From positions 156,501-220,500 of the forward strand of contig JBBBDQ010001921.1 of the NCBI GenBank assembly GCA_037127315.1: a stretch of 64,000 bases of DNA, read 5' to 3'. The DNA is from Ascarosepion bandense (lineage: Eukaryota; Mollusca; Cephalopoda; Sepiida; Sepiidae). A program made the translations under genes and the position numbers. The notes beneath the pieces are model-generated. The model was not told the DNA's origin and made no database searches. It was given only the letters and a program-made list of their open reading frames with translations. This document shows, piece by piece, positions 43,680-54,265 of this stretch. Positions within the stretch are counted from its first letter, which is position 1. Every line of letters starts with the position of its first letter.

Positions 43680-44140
43680 GTACAGCAGGAGAACCAGACC
43701 AGATATGGCAACAGTATTCATCCACAGACAGATGTTAGATTGATTAATTTGCAAGATGGATTCTGATGAGTCAGGTTAGCCAAATGCAGACGACAATTCT
43801 ACTCCTGCAGCTTCTTCTCTCGCACTTCCCGCCTGTGGAACTCGCTCCCGTATTCTTGCTTTCCTGATGGCTACAACCTCCAGAAATTTAAATGCAAAGT
43901 CAATACTCATCTACTAACCACTGGACTCTAGCTCTCTCCCCACCCCTGTATAACCTTCCCTTTCTCTCCACCTATGTATCTGTCATCGCACCTGCTTTCT
44001 CAGCTTTCTATTGTTCCTTTCTAACTAGTTTGTACTCCTCACTCTTTTCTAATTAATCTTTTTACATTTATGTAACCCCCTGCACATCAGTGGCGTTTCC
44101 GCCTTGCTCGGGGTGAAATGATTAAAAAAAAAAAAAAAGA
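43680..44140 (+). mobile_element. LINE-J with 5' inversion
   Basis: From about 43770 the sequence is plus-strand LINE-J 3' end (CTTCCCGCCTGTGGAACTCG ... GGGGTGAAATGATT plus 14 A). Just before it, 43690-43765 is an earlier part of the same LINE but on the minus strand (ACCAGATATGGCAACAGTAT, GCAAGATGGATTC). This is the classic structure made by twin priming. Confidence 0.8.
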
Positions 44141-44173
44141 AGAATTGTCTAGCACTATATAGTTAATGAACTT

Positions 44174-44174
<1 letters not shown>

Positions 44175-44205
<31 letters not shown>

Positions 44206-44373
44206 AGCATGTCTTATTGAAAACAAATGACAAGGAAGATTTTACGAAATTTTTGGCACTCTTTTTCTCACACAGCGCCAACTGACTCTAGTATACTGTG
44301 CAGTTAACAAGAACAAACAATATAAATGCATGAAATTAAAAATATAAGTGGTGACAATTTACTCATCACACGC

Positions 44374-44401
<28 letters not shown>
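44175..44401. repeat. Two (AT)n microsatellites with unassigned spacer
   Basis: AT runs at 44175-44199 and 44373-44401. The second directly precedes a Penelope-like end. Confidence 0.9.
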
Positions 44402-44404
<3 letters not shown>

Positions 44405-44405
<1 letters not shown>

Positions 44406-45116
44406 TGTAAAAATATACTCAGTTATGATCTGAGATTAAGGACAGGATGATTAAATAAAATAAAGACAAGAGGAAAAACTGTATTTAAATCACCTACGCG
44501 TTTCATCCTGTGATGGACTTTATCAAGGCAAAAAGACAAAATGAGCTTTATTCTAAATTACGTATCTATAAACAGTGTTGGCAACTATAAAAATGCTCAC
44601 AAATCATTTAAAAAGATGAACAGAATATTTTAGTTTTAGAATTCCTTCATGTGTAGTGCAAAGCCACGAGATGTTAAACTGAAGGAATTCAACCTTTTTT
44701 TAAAAACTTTTTATTATGTATGTTAGTCTGTTTTAGTATAATTTCCATAAGTAAAGGTGAGATTGTGAAAAATTCGGGGTGCAAATTGATGTTTTGGTCG
44801 TACTGGATGGCAACGTTCTTGAGAACTTTTCTTTTAAACAAATTGCTTACTCTTTTTATTAGTGTGGCATTTTTTAAATCGAAATTGTGGTCGAATTTAT
44901 TTCTATGAATCACTAATGCATTTGTTAGATTATTATTAGTGATGTCTCTTTTGTGTTCATATATACGTTTTTTTAGATTTCTACTTGTGAGAACAATCCC
45001 AGCAATTTATTTTAATTTATCAAGGCAATCTTTTTGCCTTGATAAAGTCCATCACAGGACAAAATGCGTAGGTGATTTAAATAAAGTTTTTCCTCTTGTC
45101 TTCATTTTATTTAACC
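44405..45116 (-). mobile_element. Penelope-like element with terminal inverted repeats
   Basis: Inverted ends share AAGACAAGAGGAAAAACT and CACCTACGC. The minus-strand ORF 44913-44689 (74 codons: HRNKFDHNFDLKNATLIKRV, RKVLKNVAIQYDQNINLHPE) resembles the region after the GIY-YIG domain. The minus strand of the left end reads GATAAAGTCCATCACAGGAT then GAAACGCGTAGG, a degenerate hammerhead half. The right end keeps GTCC/GGAC but has A for the first G of GAAA. The RT is absent. Confidence 0.65.
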
Positions 45117-45119
45117 ATA

Positions 45120-45734
45120 TATTCTCACCAAACATCAAACAAATATTCTTTAGGCTTCCTGTCAGGTATTAGACTACTTATTTTTTCTGATTTTCCCCCG
45201 ATATTGAAAATCGATGCCCCAATATCTGATCAAGATCAGGATTTCAGCACTTTTATCATGGTTCTTGCTGCAGAATTTGCTCTAACTTGATAAAATTATA
45301 GTTTTTAGTCTCAGACAATAGTAGATCTTCTCAGATGACTAATTTTCCCTGATATTGGAAATCCCCGATATTCTATTGAATCTGATCAAAAATCGATATT
45401 CAGCCATCGATATGGCTCATTTTCTCCAATTTTACTCTTGATGGGTACAATAATTTTTCATGGACTTACTTAGGTTAGTTTATCCTTGGATGACTTATTT
45501 GACTCTGATATTGGAAATTGAGACCCTGATATCCTATCAGGTCTGATTAAAATCAGGTTTTCAGCCCTTTTATTTTGTATTTTGCTTAAGGTTTTGCTCT
45601 AAGTAAGTATAATTGTAGTTCTTAATCTTAACAACCTATGTTTTCCATGCCAATGTCCAAAGAGTTTGAGCTCTTTACCATGGATTAGTTTTGAAGCTTT
45701 CATTACACCTGAGCAATGCCAGGCTATACTGCTA

Positions 45735-45735
<1 letters not shown>
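45120..45735 (+). mobile_element. Old Helitron copy
   Basis: The 3' end is clear: hairpin CCTG...CAGG, CTATACTG, CTAG (45732-45735). Both stem sides differ from the CCCG/CGGG copies and still pair. Internally the CAGCCCTTTTATTTTG module is repeated. The 5' TC end could not be located because of divergence. Confidence 0.65.
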
Positions 45736-45768
<33 letters not shown>

Positions 45769-46138
45769 ATAATATTAATCACAGTGAAACTAACACAAAT
45801 TATAAGAAACTAAATCGCTAGAACTGGCACTAACTTAACTATAATTTAATCGTCTTGAACACCCAGAAGATAACCTTTTCTTGGGGGAAGGTGGGGGATA
45901 AAAAAGAAACAAACAATGTACCAGCACAAAACGTCGAGTACCCATTAGAAAGAAAAAAAACCCAAGACGAAACCTTAACAATAAAGTGCTCGATACAAAA
46001 GTAGAGCTACCAATACAAAAAATCTAAACCTGAGCCAAAACCTACCGTTGTTTCACACTACAGTTCTTCAGGGCATATGGCTAACAACCTAGATTAAAAA
46101 AGCAAATATATAGTTACTCTAACACAGAAAATATATAT
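45736..46138. repeat. AT run, then PLE-associated repeat
   Basis: AT run 45736-45766. The GTGCTC box at 45986-46007 is preceded by AAAAAAAACCCAAGACGAAA. An antisense hammerhead-like motif lies at 46071-46051 (CTGAAGA, short ACT/AGT stem, GAAAC). The box with its upstream block recurs at 48520-48574. Confidence 0.45.
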
Positions 46139-46401
46139 AGTTATGGTGCCCTTCTATGAGGAATGGACTCTTCCTCTTACTATGTATAATTACCTGCTTA
46201 AGGACATAGCTAGTATGCAGTTAAAGCCAGCTACAAGTCAGGCAATAAGCAGCATAACTGTATCATTCAGACTTACTTATTTCTGTTTACCTATTACTAA
46301 CACTTACTTTGTACCTATGTTCTTGTTATACTAATACACTGTTTTGAACCTACTCTCTATTTTCCGTGTCTTACTTCCAGCCAAACCAGTCATTACAACT
46401 T
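46139..46401 (+). mobile_element. Probable degraded solo LTR
   Basis: Starts AGTTATGGTGCCC, a one-base change from the TGTTATGGTG start of the 37.3-kb LTR. It has AATGGACTCTTCCTC at the same offset and ends near GTCATTACAAC. No clean target duplication. ORFs here are incidental. Confidence 0.45.
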
Positions 46402-46429
46402 TGCAGCAAAGTTTCACCACAACAACTTC

Positions 46430-46975
46430 ACAACAAATTGGCAAAATAGGTCCACAACATATATATTTATGGAAAATTTCAGAGATTGAAATAATAGAAT
46501 TATCAGCCAACATATCCATTTGTTTAAACATTATTTTTAATCGATACTTGTATTTGAGTAGATATTCTGTTTTTAATTAAATAGTATATTTATATTTCTA
46601 CTGGCCTGATTGTTTATGATAAATTTTGTTACAAAAATGCTTGTCATTCAGCAGAATTTGAACCTGCTGCCCCTAACAACATAGGGGATGCCACCAATTA
46701 ATGCGGTATGTATTAGACCACTCAACCACAAATAATTCCACAGCCTAATCAAAGTTAAATCAAGCCTTATATCCACAACTTTCGATTTTTTTGTAAATAA
46801 CCATCTCTGCTTTAAAATGAATCATAATGTAAACAAATGAAAATAGACAATTTTATGGAATATTCCAGAGATCAACAAAATAGAATTAACTGATATATTT
46901 AATTTATTTGTCTGAATATAATTTTTAATCAATACTCATATTTGAGTAGGTATTCTGTTTTTAATTAAACAGTAT

Positions 46976-47010
<35 letters not shown>
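46430..47010 (-). repeat. tRNA-like dispersed repeat E, copies 1 and 2
   Basis: A short copy (46430-46590) and a longer one (46600-47010, ending in an AT run). On the minus strand 46733-46640 resembles a type II (Leu/Ser) tRNA: TGGTTGAGTGGTCTAA (A box), a paired variable arm (CCCCTATGTTGTTAGGGG), and GGTTCAAATTC (B box). Likely a SINE with a long-variable-arm tRNA head. A third copy is at 47930. Confidence 0.6.
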
Positions 47011-47015
<5 letters not shown>

Positions 47016-47039
47016 TTTACCAAAAAAATCTAAATTGGA

Positions 47040-47470
47040 AAGAAAAAACACCCCATCCCTATCACGCCTATGAAAACCTAGACACAGGATTAAAGTAAAT
47101 ACATGAATTAGGTCCACTAACAGCAGACATCAACCAATTAAATGATAGCCAACCATAAAAATGACCACTCAACAGTGCCCTTCTTAGAAATCCTAACCAA
47201 AATATATACCCAACCGATAAAGATAAAACATACATTCCAACAGATAATACCATTAATCAACAATTTCACACTTACACACCAAATTCCTCAAAAGTCTAAC
47301 GATCAAAATGAGACATTCACTTAATTACCAATAACCCCAACCAACCCCCACAGCAACAACGAACCAAATATAAACAGAATGATTCCAAACCCTTATTTCC
47401 CCTGAAGAAGTGTTTAAATCCAAACACTGAAACAAACATATGATTGTAGGGAAGAGGACATATATAGAAG
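47040..47470 (+). repeat. Unassigned A/C-rich repeat with hammerhead-like motif
   Basis: At 47402-47433: CTGAAGA, a perfect 7-bp stem (AGTGTTT/AAACACT, 6-nt loop), then GAAAC. This is the full 3' half of a hammerhead core with N7 = A. A matching stem III and cleavage site are not clear. Composition differs from its neighbours. Confidence 0.4.
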
Positions 47471-47507
47471 AAATTATGTACATGTTCTAAAACATAATTT
47501 ATAATAA

Positions 47508-47511
<4 letters not shown>

Positions 47512-47547
<36 letters not shown>

Positions 47548-47928
47548 ACACACAATCTAATCTTATTTGTTCTATTGTAGTACAGTAAAAAGTGCTCGAT
47601 AGGTAAACCCAGAGCTTATACTCAAAATAATAACTAAATAGACTCTGTAAGTATTTAGGTTGTAAATTTATACTAAGATAAACCTTTAGAAAAACCACTA
47701 ACAAACAGAACCTAATTCCGTTACAATCCGGTGCACTAAGGCGTCGGATAAAAGGGGAGAAAAAAAGAAATCCGCGGAATAAGGACAAGACATACGATAC
47801 TCCGCAGTAAAGAAAAAAAAACCCCAAATGGAACCAACCACAAGAAAAAGAAAAAGTGCTCGATACAAAGTACAAACAATATACAAAAGTAGAGCAAAGA
47901 CATATATATATATATATATATATATATG
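47512..47928. repeat. AT/CA microsatellites around two GTGCTC boxes
   Basis: AT/AC run 47512-47555, boxes at 47592-47615 and 47856-47895, AT run 47903-47928. The 169-codon minus-strand ORF crosses both microsatellites and is not credible as a gene. Confidence 0.55.
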
Positions 47929-47929
47929 T

Positions 47930-48303
47930 ATTTCTGCCAGCCTGAATTTTTTTATGAGAAATTTTATTATGAAAATGTGTCATTCAGCAAGATTCAAACA
48001 TGCAACCCCTAACAGCATAGGGGAACCTACAAATTGATCTGGTGCATTTTAGCCCACTCAACCACAAATGATTCTACAGTCTAAGTGGAGTAAAATCAAG
48101 CTTTATATACACAACTTTCGATTTTTTGTAAATAACCATCTCTGCTTTAAAATGTATCATAATGTAAACAAATGGAAACAAAATTTTATGGAAAATTCCA
48201 GAGATTGACAAAATGGAATTAACAGCTGATATATTTAATTTGTTTGAATCTAATTTTTAATCAATACTCATATTTGAGTTAATATTCTGTTTTTTTTTAA
48301 ATA

Positions 48304-48349
<46 letters not shown>
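47930..48349 (-). repeat. tRNA-like dispersed repeat E, copy 3
   Basis: Collinear with 46600-47010, including the tRNA-like part (48069-47978, variable arm CCCCTATGCTGTTAGGGG) and the terminal AT run at 48307-48349. Confidence 0.65.
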
Positions 48350-48352
<3 letters not shown>

Positions 48353-48930
48353 TAATACCAATATCGACAAAACTAATTCTGTCAAGATTATCAATAATTA
48401 AACTACAACTAAGAATGTCTTGAAACCCACCGGGAACTAACCCAGTGGGAAAAGAAGGGGAAACAAAAAAAGTAACAAACAAAATACTTTAACAAGAAGT
48501 CAAGCATTCGTGAGAAAGAAAAAAAACCCAAGACGAAAACCTTAGCAATAAAGAGCTCAATGCAAAAGTAGAGCAAACAAGAACGAAAATCTACTAGCCT
48601 GATTATTTACAAAAACTTTCGTTACAAAAATGCTTGTCATTTGGCAGGATTAGAAAACTTAAGGAAATTATTAAACCATGAAGTAAAATTTTTGTCAAAG
48701 TATTGGTTTCTGAAATTGAATGAAATGTAGAGTTTATAAATCTCAACAAAGTAGTCAACAATGCTAAATACTGTTGCAAATATTATAATTTTAGTTATAA
48801 AGGATCATAGAGAAAAAACAAAAACTTTCATAAAAAATAACATATACAAATGACATTTTCTTGATAAGCTTTGATATTGAGCCTGTTTATGGCAGTGCTG
48901 TGTCTGGCACAGTGCAAGAAAAAATGAATG
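48350..48930. repeat. PLE-associated repeat, then unassigned
   Basis: 48520-48574 repeats the AAAAAAACCCAAGACGAAAA block and GAGCTC...GAGC box of 45.95 kb. A stub of repeat E lies at 48598-48650. The remainder is unassigned. Confidence 0.45.
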
Positions 48931-48931
48931 T

Positions 48932-49265
48932 TTTTTAATCATTTCACCCCATGCAAGGAATTCCACTGCCACTATTGCGCATGGGTCTACATAGAAGGTA
49001 AAGAGAAGGAGTGGTTAGATATAGGAAATGTCAGAAAGAAGGTGATAGATGGGTAAGGATACCGAGGATGAGGTTAGGGTAGATGGGAAGAGTGTTTGAA
49101 AGAATGGGAGTGAGTTAGTGTGTTAGGAGGTGTCTATTGACCTTACATTTAAACTCCTGGAGATTGTAGCCGTCGGAGAAGCAATCTTGTGGAAGGGAAT
49201 TCCACAGTCGGGAAGTGCGAGAAAAGAAACTGTTGGAGTAGAAGTTCTGTGAGTGCGGGGAGGAC
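48932..49265 (-). mobile_element. LINE-J 3' fragment
   Basis: Tail complement AATCATTTCACCCCATGC; ORF-end blocks CTCCTGGAGATTGTAGCC and AATTCCACAGTCGGGAAG. Truncated at about 49265. Confidence 0.75.
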
Positions 49266-49583
49266 TGAGATGAAAGATTTTTCTTTGATCATATGAAAAG
49301 AATTTCAAAGTCCTGATAATTTGGAAAGATAACTGAGTGAGTCTGGCAGCCTCAATATAAACAAGGCTGTCGCTTGGGGAAAGTGTCGCACCATGTATGA
49401 GTTTGTCTTTCTCGTGCCCTTAATAACCTACTAATTTTAAATTTTTTAATTCTATGTGAATTAATCTCCATATTACTGAAATAGTGAATGTATTTAAATA
49501 ACTTTCTTTAGTATGAAAAAGGCAAAATCATGTTGGAAACTCAGATATATAAAGTGCACATGACTAATCATGCTTATATATAT
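49266..49583. other. No recognisable feature
   Basis: Sequence between a LINE-J fragment and a solo LTR; nothing identified. Confidence 0.4.
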
Positions 49584-49588
49584 ATATT

Positions 49589-49925
49589 TGTTAGGGCGCC
49601 ACTCCTATTTGACTACAAATGGACTGTTCTCATTGCTATATATAGCAATGGTGGATTCTCTACAAGGGAGTCGGTAGAGAGTCACTTGAGAGTCTCTAAT
49701 GAGTTACTAAAGAGTCAGTGCGAGTCAGTGAAGAGTTAGTCACACTTCCGGTGGCATACCGGAAGTAATCACTTATACACATGTCTTACGACGGATTGGA
49801 CTCTTGTATCTTTCTATTGTGAATATTACTAATCACTTCTGTACATACTAACCGTCTTTCTGCGGAATACAACTTATATTCTGATTCTGTTGTTGAGTTA
49901 TTCATTTATACTTGGCGACATAACA
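49589..49925 (+). mobile_element. Solo LTR, 337 bp
   Basis: TGTTAGGGCGCC to GCGACATAACA with perfect 5-bp duplications ATATT at 49584-49588 and 49926-49930. AATGGACTGTTCTC lies at the conserved offset, followed by a TATA-like GCTATATATAGC. Related to the LTR at 15493, with similar first ten bases and the ACCGGAAGT block. Confidence 0.92.
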
Positions 49926-49934
49926 ATATTATAA

Positions 49935-50375
49935 ACATGTTGCCCCAAGTAAGGCATTTTACTGCCACTGTTGAGCAGGGGTTTACATAGGAGGAAAAGT
50001 ATATGAGAAAGAGTGACAGGTTACAGGGGTGTCAGGAAATGGGTAAAAGAAGGATGAGAATACTGATGAGAGTGGAGTGGATGAAGAAAGAAGCATGAGA
50101 GAGAAAATGCAGGTTAGTGAGATAGGAGATAACTACTGACTTTGCATTCGAATTCTTAGAGATTGTAGCTATCAGAGAAGCAAGTAAACGGAAGGGAATT
50201 CCACAGGCGGGGAGTGCGAGAAAAGAAGCTACTAGAGTAGAATTTGCATTTACAATTTATTGGTTTCACAGTATAAGGGTGGGACCTAGTTGCTAATCTT
50301 GTGGCTCGAGTAAATTCTTATATAGGGGGTACTAGTGATCCGTGAAAATATTTGTAGAAGAGACACAGGGAAATA
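49935..50375 (-). mobile_element. LINE-J 3' fragment
   Basis: Begins with a tail variant (ATGTTGCCCCAAGTAAGGC) and has the ORF-end blocks TTCCACAGGCGGGGAG and GGTGGGACCTAGTTGC. No intact ORF. Confidence 0.75.
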
Positions 50376-50952
50376 TCATATAGTTTCCCCATATTGTGTG
50401 TCTCTTAGCGAGGAAGTCAGGTAAATAAAACCTAGTTTCCTTTTATTGTCAAAATGTTTAATTAGAATACTGTGTGGTGAATGCACGTTGAAAACAATTC
50501 AAACACACTGACCTCAGATGGTGATCGATAAGTCACCTGGTGGCAGGAGTGTGAATATTTTTACTTGCCACATGTCAGTAGTGATTAATAAGAGACCTGC
50601 GAGAGAAATTTGGCACTTGCTATGCTGGCTAATTGTGACATTGTTTCTTATAGCAACACTAGCTGGAAAACAGGAGAGTTAATTTATTGTTTTTGGAGCT
50701 AGACTGAACGTCTAGCTGTTTGGTTCACAGCATTACAAATGACCATAAACTAATGCTCATTGTAGTGTAAAGCAACTAAAATTAAGATTTTAAAAATGCC
50801 TATCAAAAACTGAAATGACTTAACAATGCTTTATAAACATAAAATGAATTATTGGAATATGCCTTACCATTCTAACATGTTTGCAATACTCACAAAAGAG
50901 TAACCGTTAATTCATGGGTGAAAGCAGATACGGACATATCTATGCAGGTATT

Positions 50953-50991
<39 letters not shown>

Positions 50992-51112
50992 CAGGAAAAA
51001 CTACTAAAAAGTTGTAAGTTTAAAAATGTATTTTTTTGACAGTATTTATTTATTTCTATTATTATATTTGATATTTATATTATATTTAATATATATATAT
51101 ATATATATATAT
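50376..51112. other. No recognisable gene; GT/AT repeats
   Basis: Low-copy sequence with a small 8-bp hairpin (AGCTAGAC/GTCTAGCT, about 50696-50716), a GT/AT run at 50958-50992 and an AT run at 51089-51113. Confidence 0.4.
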
Positions 51113-51522
51113 GCAATACTGGCCATAATTATTAGGTCACTCTAGTTTTTTAAAAGAAATAATGTATTTCATACTATTTTTAGTATTTATTGCCAAGTGA
51201 ATAATTTTAAATGAAAACAGAGTGGTTCTTTTGTTATTATTACTTTGCAAACTTTTACAAGGCAAGGAAGCAAAGATGAACTCCTATGAATCACCCTAAA
51301 TTTTCTTGATACTTTCATTGATGAAACTGCAATATAGGTAATTATTAAATATTTATAAATTCACTTGGTGCACATGTTATTGTGCAATGTTATTGTGCAA
51401 TGTTATTGTGCAGTATTAACAAAAGAACCATTCTATTTTCATTTACAATTCTTCACTTGGCAATAAATATTAAAAAAAAATAGTATGAAATGCATCATTT
51501 TTTTTAAAACACTGGGGTGGTA

Positions 51523-51533
<11 letters not shown>
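51113..51533. mobile_element. Tc1-like MITE with long inverted arms
   Basis: The left end (CAATACTGGCCATAATTATT) resembles Tc1-type termini. About 100 bp of the two arms are inverted copies (CATACTATTTTT, TTTATTGCCAAGTGAA, GTTCTTTTGTTA). The right terminus lacks the outermost 25 bases. ATTGTGCAATGTT is triplicated near 51390. No ORF. Confidence 0.65.

Positions 51534-51560
<27 letters not shown>
51534..51560. repeat. (AT)n microsatellite
   Basis: AT run bordering the MITE. Confidence 0.9.
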
Positions 51561-51561
<1 letters not shown>

Positions 51562-51647
51562 CACAAATTTAATTTTAAACAAAAAAACTAATTTAATTAT
51601 ATTACAATCTATGTTGTATTGAGCTCTTTTTTAAAAAGTAAATTTCT

Positions 51648-51930
51648 ACTCTAACAGCTTCTTTTCTCGCACTTCCCGCCTGTGGAATTCCCTACTGCAT
51701 GCTTGCTTCCCCGACAGCTACAACCTCCAGGAGTTTAAATGTAAGGTTAATAGACACCTCCTAACACACTAACTCACACCCACTCTCTCCAACTCTCTTC
51801 CTATGTACATCCTAAGTTGTCTACCACCATCCTTCTGACATTTCCCATACCCAATCCCTCTATGTAACCCCCTCCACTATAGTGGCAGTGGGATGCCTTG
51901 TTTGGGGTGATACGATTAAAAAAAAAACAA
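51648..51930 (+). mobile_element. LINE-J 3' fragment
   Basis: From CTTCTTTTCTCGCACTTCCC to GGGGTGATACGATT with an A tail. The start falls where several other copies are also truncated. Confidence 0.8.
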
Positions 51931-52011
51931 AAAACCTGTTCATTTTCTTCACCTGGAGATATATAGGAGGAAAAATTGGCTATAGTTTGTCTTCGCAATG
52001 AACATTTTTTA

Positions 52012-52225
52012 TAATCATTTCACCCCAAGCAAGGCCGGACTGCCACTGGTATGCAGAAGGTCACAGTGAGAGAAAAACACGGTACAGGAGATATCAAAGA
52101 AATGATTAGAGATGGATAGGAATCAAGCAGATAGAGGAGGGGAGTTGACACTGCATTTAAACTTTTAAAGATTACAGTTCTTAGGAAAGTAAGTAAACGA
52201 TAGGGAATTCTACAAACAAACATGT
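52012..52225 (-). mobile_element. LINE-J 3' fragment
   Basis: Tail complement AATCATTTCACCCCAAGC and part of the ORF end. Opposite in orientation to the copy 80 bp upstream. Confidence 0.75.
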
Positions 52226-52394
52226 GACAAACCAGGATTATTTTACAGAAAATTAATTTTTCAAAAATAATTTCTCATCAAGCAATACACTTAAATCACT
52301 CGAATACAGTTTGTTAATGAATATAAAAAAAATATGAGAAGTACTAGATTGGTGTCAAGTCTCATCATTTTAATGATGGTAGCCATGAGTTATC

Positions 52395-52640
52395 TCCCTC
52401 TATCCCTGTATGTTACTTGTTCACCACTGCTGTAGCCTGGTATTGAACTCACAACTCTTTGGGTCAAATCACAAGAACTAATCAACATCTATATGCACTG
52501 GGCCATGTGTCCTTCATGACTACCAGAAGAGGCACTACTATGCAAGGAATAAAGTTCATATACCCCAGTGATTGTAATAAAGTGTTTCGAAATTCCTGAA
52601 GAAGGCCAGAGCATACAGAAATTCTATGCTAATGTTTCAT
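52395..52640 (-). repeat. tRNA-like repeat, relative of the 53.9-kb unit
   Basis: The minus strand has GAGTTGTGAGTTCAATACC, a B-box-like block also present at 53915 and 54330. The rest is diverged. Confidence 0.4.
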
Positions 52641-52654
52641 TTATTTTCCTGCCA

Positions 52655-52985
52655 CGATAATGTAGCTTCTCTGTGCCATTTCTGTAAATACTTTCATGGT
52701 AACTGCTCTGATGAACTTTTTGTCTATAGTACCTAGACTTTATGAATTCAAGCACACTATTAGATTGGTGGCAAAGTCTTATCAATTCATGCTTGGAATG
52801 GTTCAATTTAACTGTAAGCTTTATGTTAACAGTTTCTTTTATTGCACTCCTTGTTTGGCAAAGTCTCTTTCAGTTTCTTGATTTCCAATCAAAATTAATC
52901 TTCAAAAACTTAAATGTGATGTCAGTTGTTAAATTCAGTCTTCTTCTTTCCTATTATTTTGTTCTTCCCTCTTCTTAATAATATT
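52655..52985 (+). pseudogene. LINE-J fragment
   Basis: Diverged C-terminal LINE-J coding sequence (FCKYFHGNCSDELF in pieces, then EFKHTIRLVAKSYQFMLGMV). It lacks the usual tail and runs close to the next copy. Confidence 0.65.
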
Positions 52986-53034
52986 TTTTTACCTAGCTTC
53001 CAAAACGAAGCTGCTATCTATTAACAATCACAGA

Positions 53035-53858
53035 CAATTGTTTCTCCTGCACATTATCATGGATCAGGCTAGTCTCTCTGAAAGTAAAACACTGTGCCTT
53101 CTCGGATTAACTCACACATCAGACTTCAAGTAGAATAACTATATAGAATCCATAGCTAAATCCACTGCTAAGAAGGTCAGTTCTCTGTGCAGGGCAAGGA
53201 ATTTTTTCTGTCTGAAACAATCCTGCACATATACAAATCTACCATCTGCCCGTGCATTGAATATTGCTGCCATATCTGGTTGGATGCTCCTGCTAGCCAC
53301 CTAAGTATCCTTGACAAAATCCAGTGGAGAATCTCTAATGCCATCGATCCTGACTTGGCAGCACAGATAGTCGCTTTCTCACCAATGTAATGTGGCTTCC
53401 CTGTATCACTTCTATATATATTTTCATAGTTTCTGCTCCGATGAACTTAGCTCACTGGTGCCCCCATATATGAATTTCCTCAAGCCACAAGATTAGCAAC
53501 TAGGTCCCACCCTTTTACTGTGAAACATAAATTGTAAATGCAAATTCTACTCCAGCAGCTTCTTTAATCACACTTCCTGCCTGTGGAATTCCCTTCCACT
53601 TACTTGCTTTCTTGACAGCTACAATCTTCAAGAATTCAAATGTAAAGTCAATAGTCATCTCCTGTCTCACTAACTTACACCCTCTCTCTCATGCTTTTTC
53701 CTCCATCCACCCCACTCATCAGTATTCTCTTCCTTCTTATACCCTCTTCCCTTGTAACCTGTCACTCTTTCTCATATAGTTTTCCTCCTATGTAACCCCT
53801 GCACAACAGTGCCAGCAAAATACCTTGCTTGGGGTGACACAATTATAAAAAAAAATTA
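53035..53858 (+). pseudogene. LINE-J, RT C-terminal region to 3' end
   Basis: Covers MDQASLSESKTLCLLGLTHT, then the ORF 53187-53390 (FLSETILHIYKSTICPCIEY, ILDKIQWRISNAIDPDLAAQ), the FHSFCSDELSSLVPP block and a 3' tail GGGGTGACACAATT with A residues. The RT catalytic motif lies upstream and is absent. Several frame breaks. Confidence 0.85.
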
Positions 53859-53864
53859 AAAGCA

Positions 53865-54265
53865 TTGGTTGAAGTAATCCAATGACAATCCAAAGAATTG
53901 TGAGTTCAATACCTGGCCACTACAGAAGTGAACAAAAACTTGGGAAGTTAAGTTACTAAAGGGAAATAATGGAAACTAATATATCCAGAAAAGGCATGGT
54001 ACATGGAACAAGAACAATCAACTAAATAAAGTGTCCAGTTTGAAATTCCAATGTACGTGATCTGAAGATAGCTGAATCATACACTGGTTGAAATGTCATG
54101 AATATAACAATAAAGATGAGGATAACAGACCAAACAGTGTCAATAGTTCTATCTCAGAAATATAGACATATTGAATTTACCTTAATGATCAGTGCTTAGG
54201 TTAAACTATGTAAGTGATCAATAATAATGTTGACCTTACAGATTAATCATTGTTTAATAATGTTC
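53865..54265 (+). repeat. 400-bp duplicated unit, copy 1
   Basis: Contains a tRNA-like block (TTGGTTGAAGTAATCC, GAGTTCAATACC) and a hammerhead-like CTGAAGA ... GAAATGTC (54062-54097). The next 400 bp repeat it with a LINE-J inserted. Confidence 0.7.

Noticed and set aside
47474..47983. 169-codon ORF, one of the longest in the window
   Set aside because: It crosses two AT microsatellites and dispersed repeat sequence, with no domain; composition is that of repeats.
52596..52625. Hammerhead motif CTGAAGA ... GAAA near 52.6 kb
   Set aside because: No stem II can be drawn between the two blocks.
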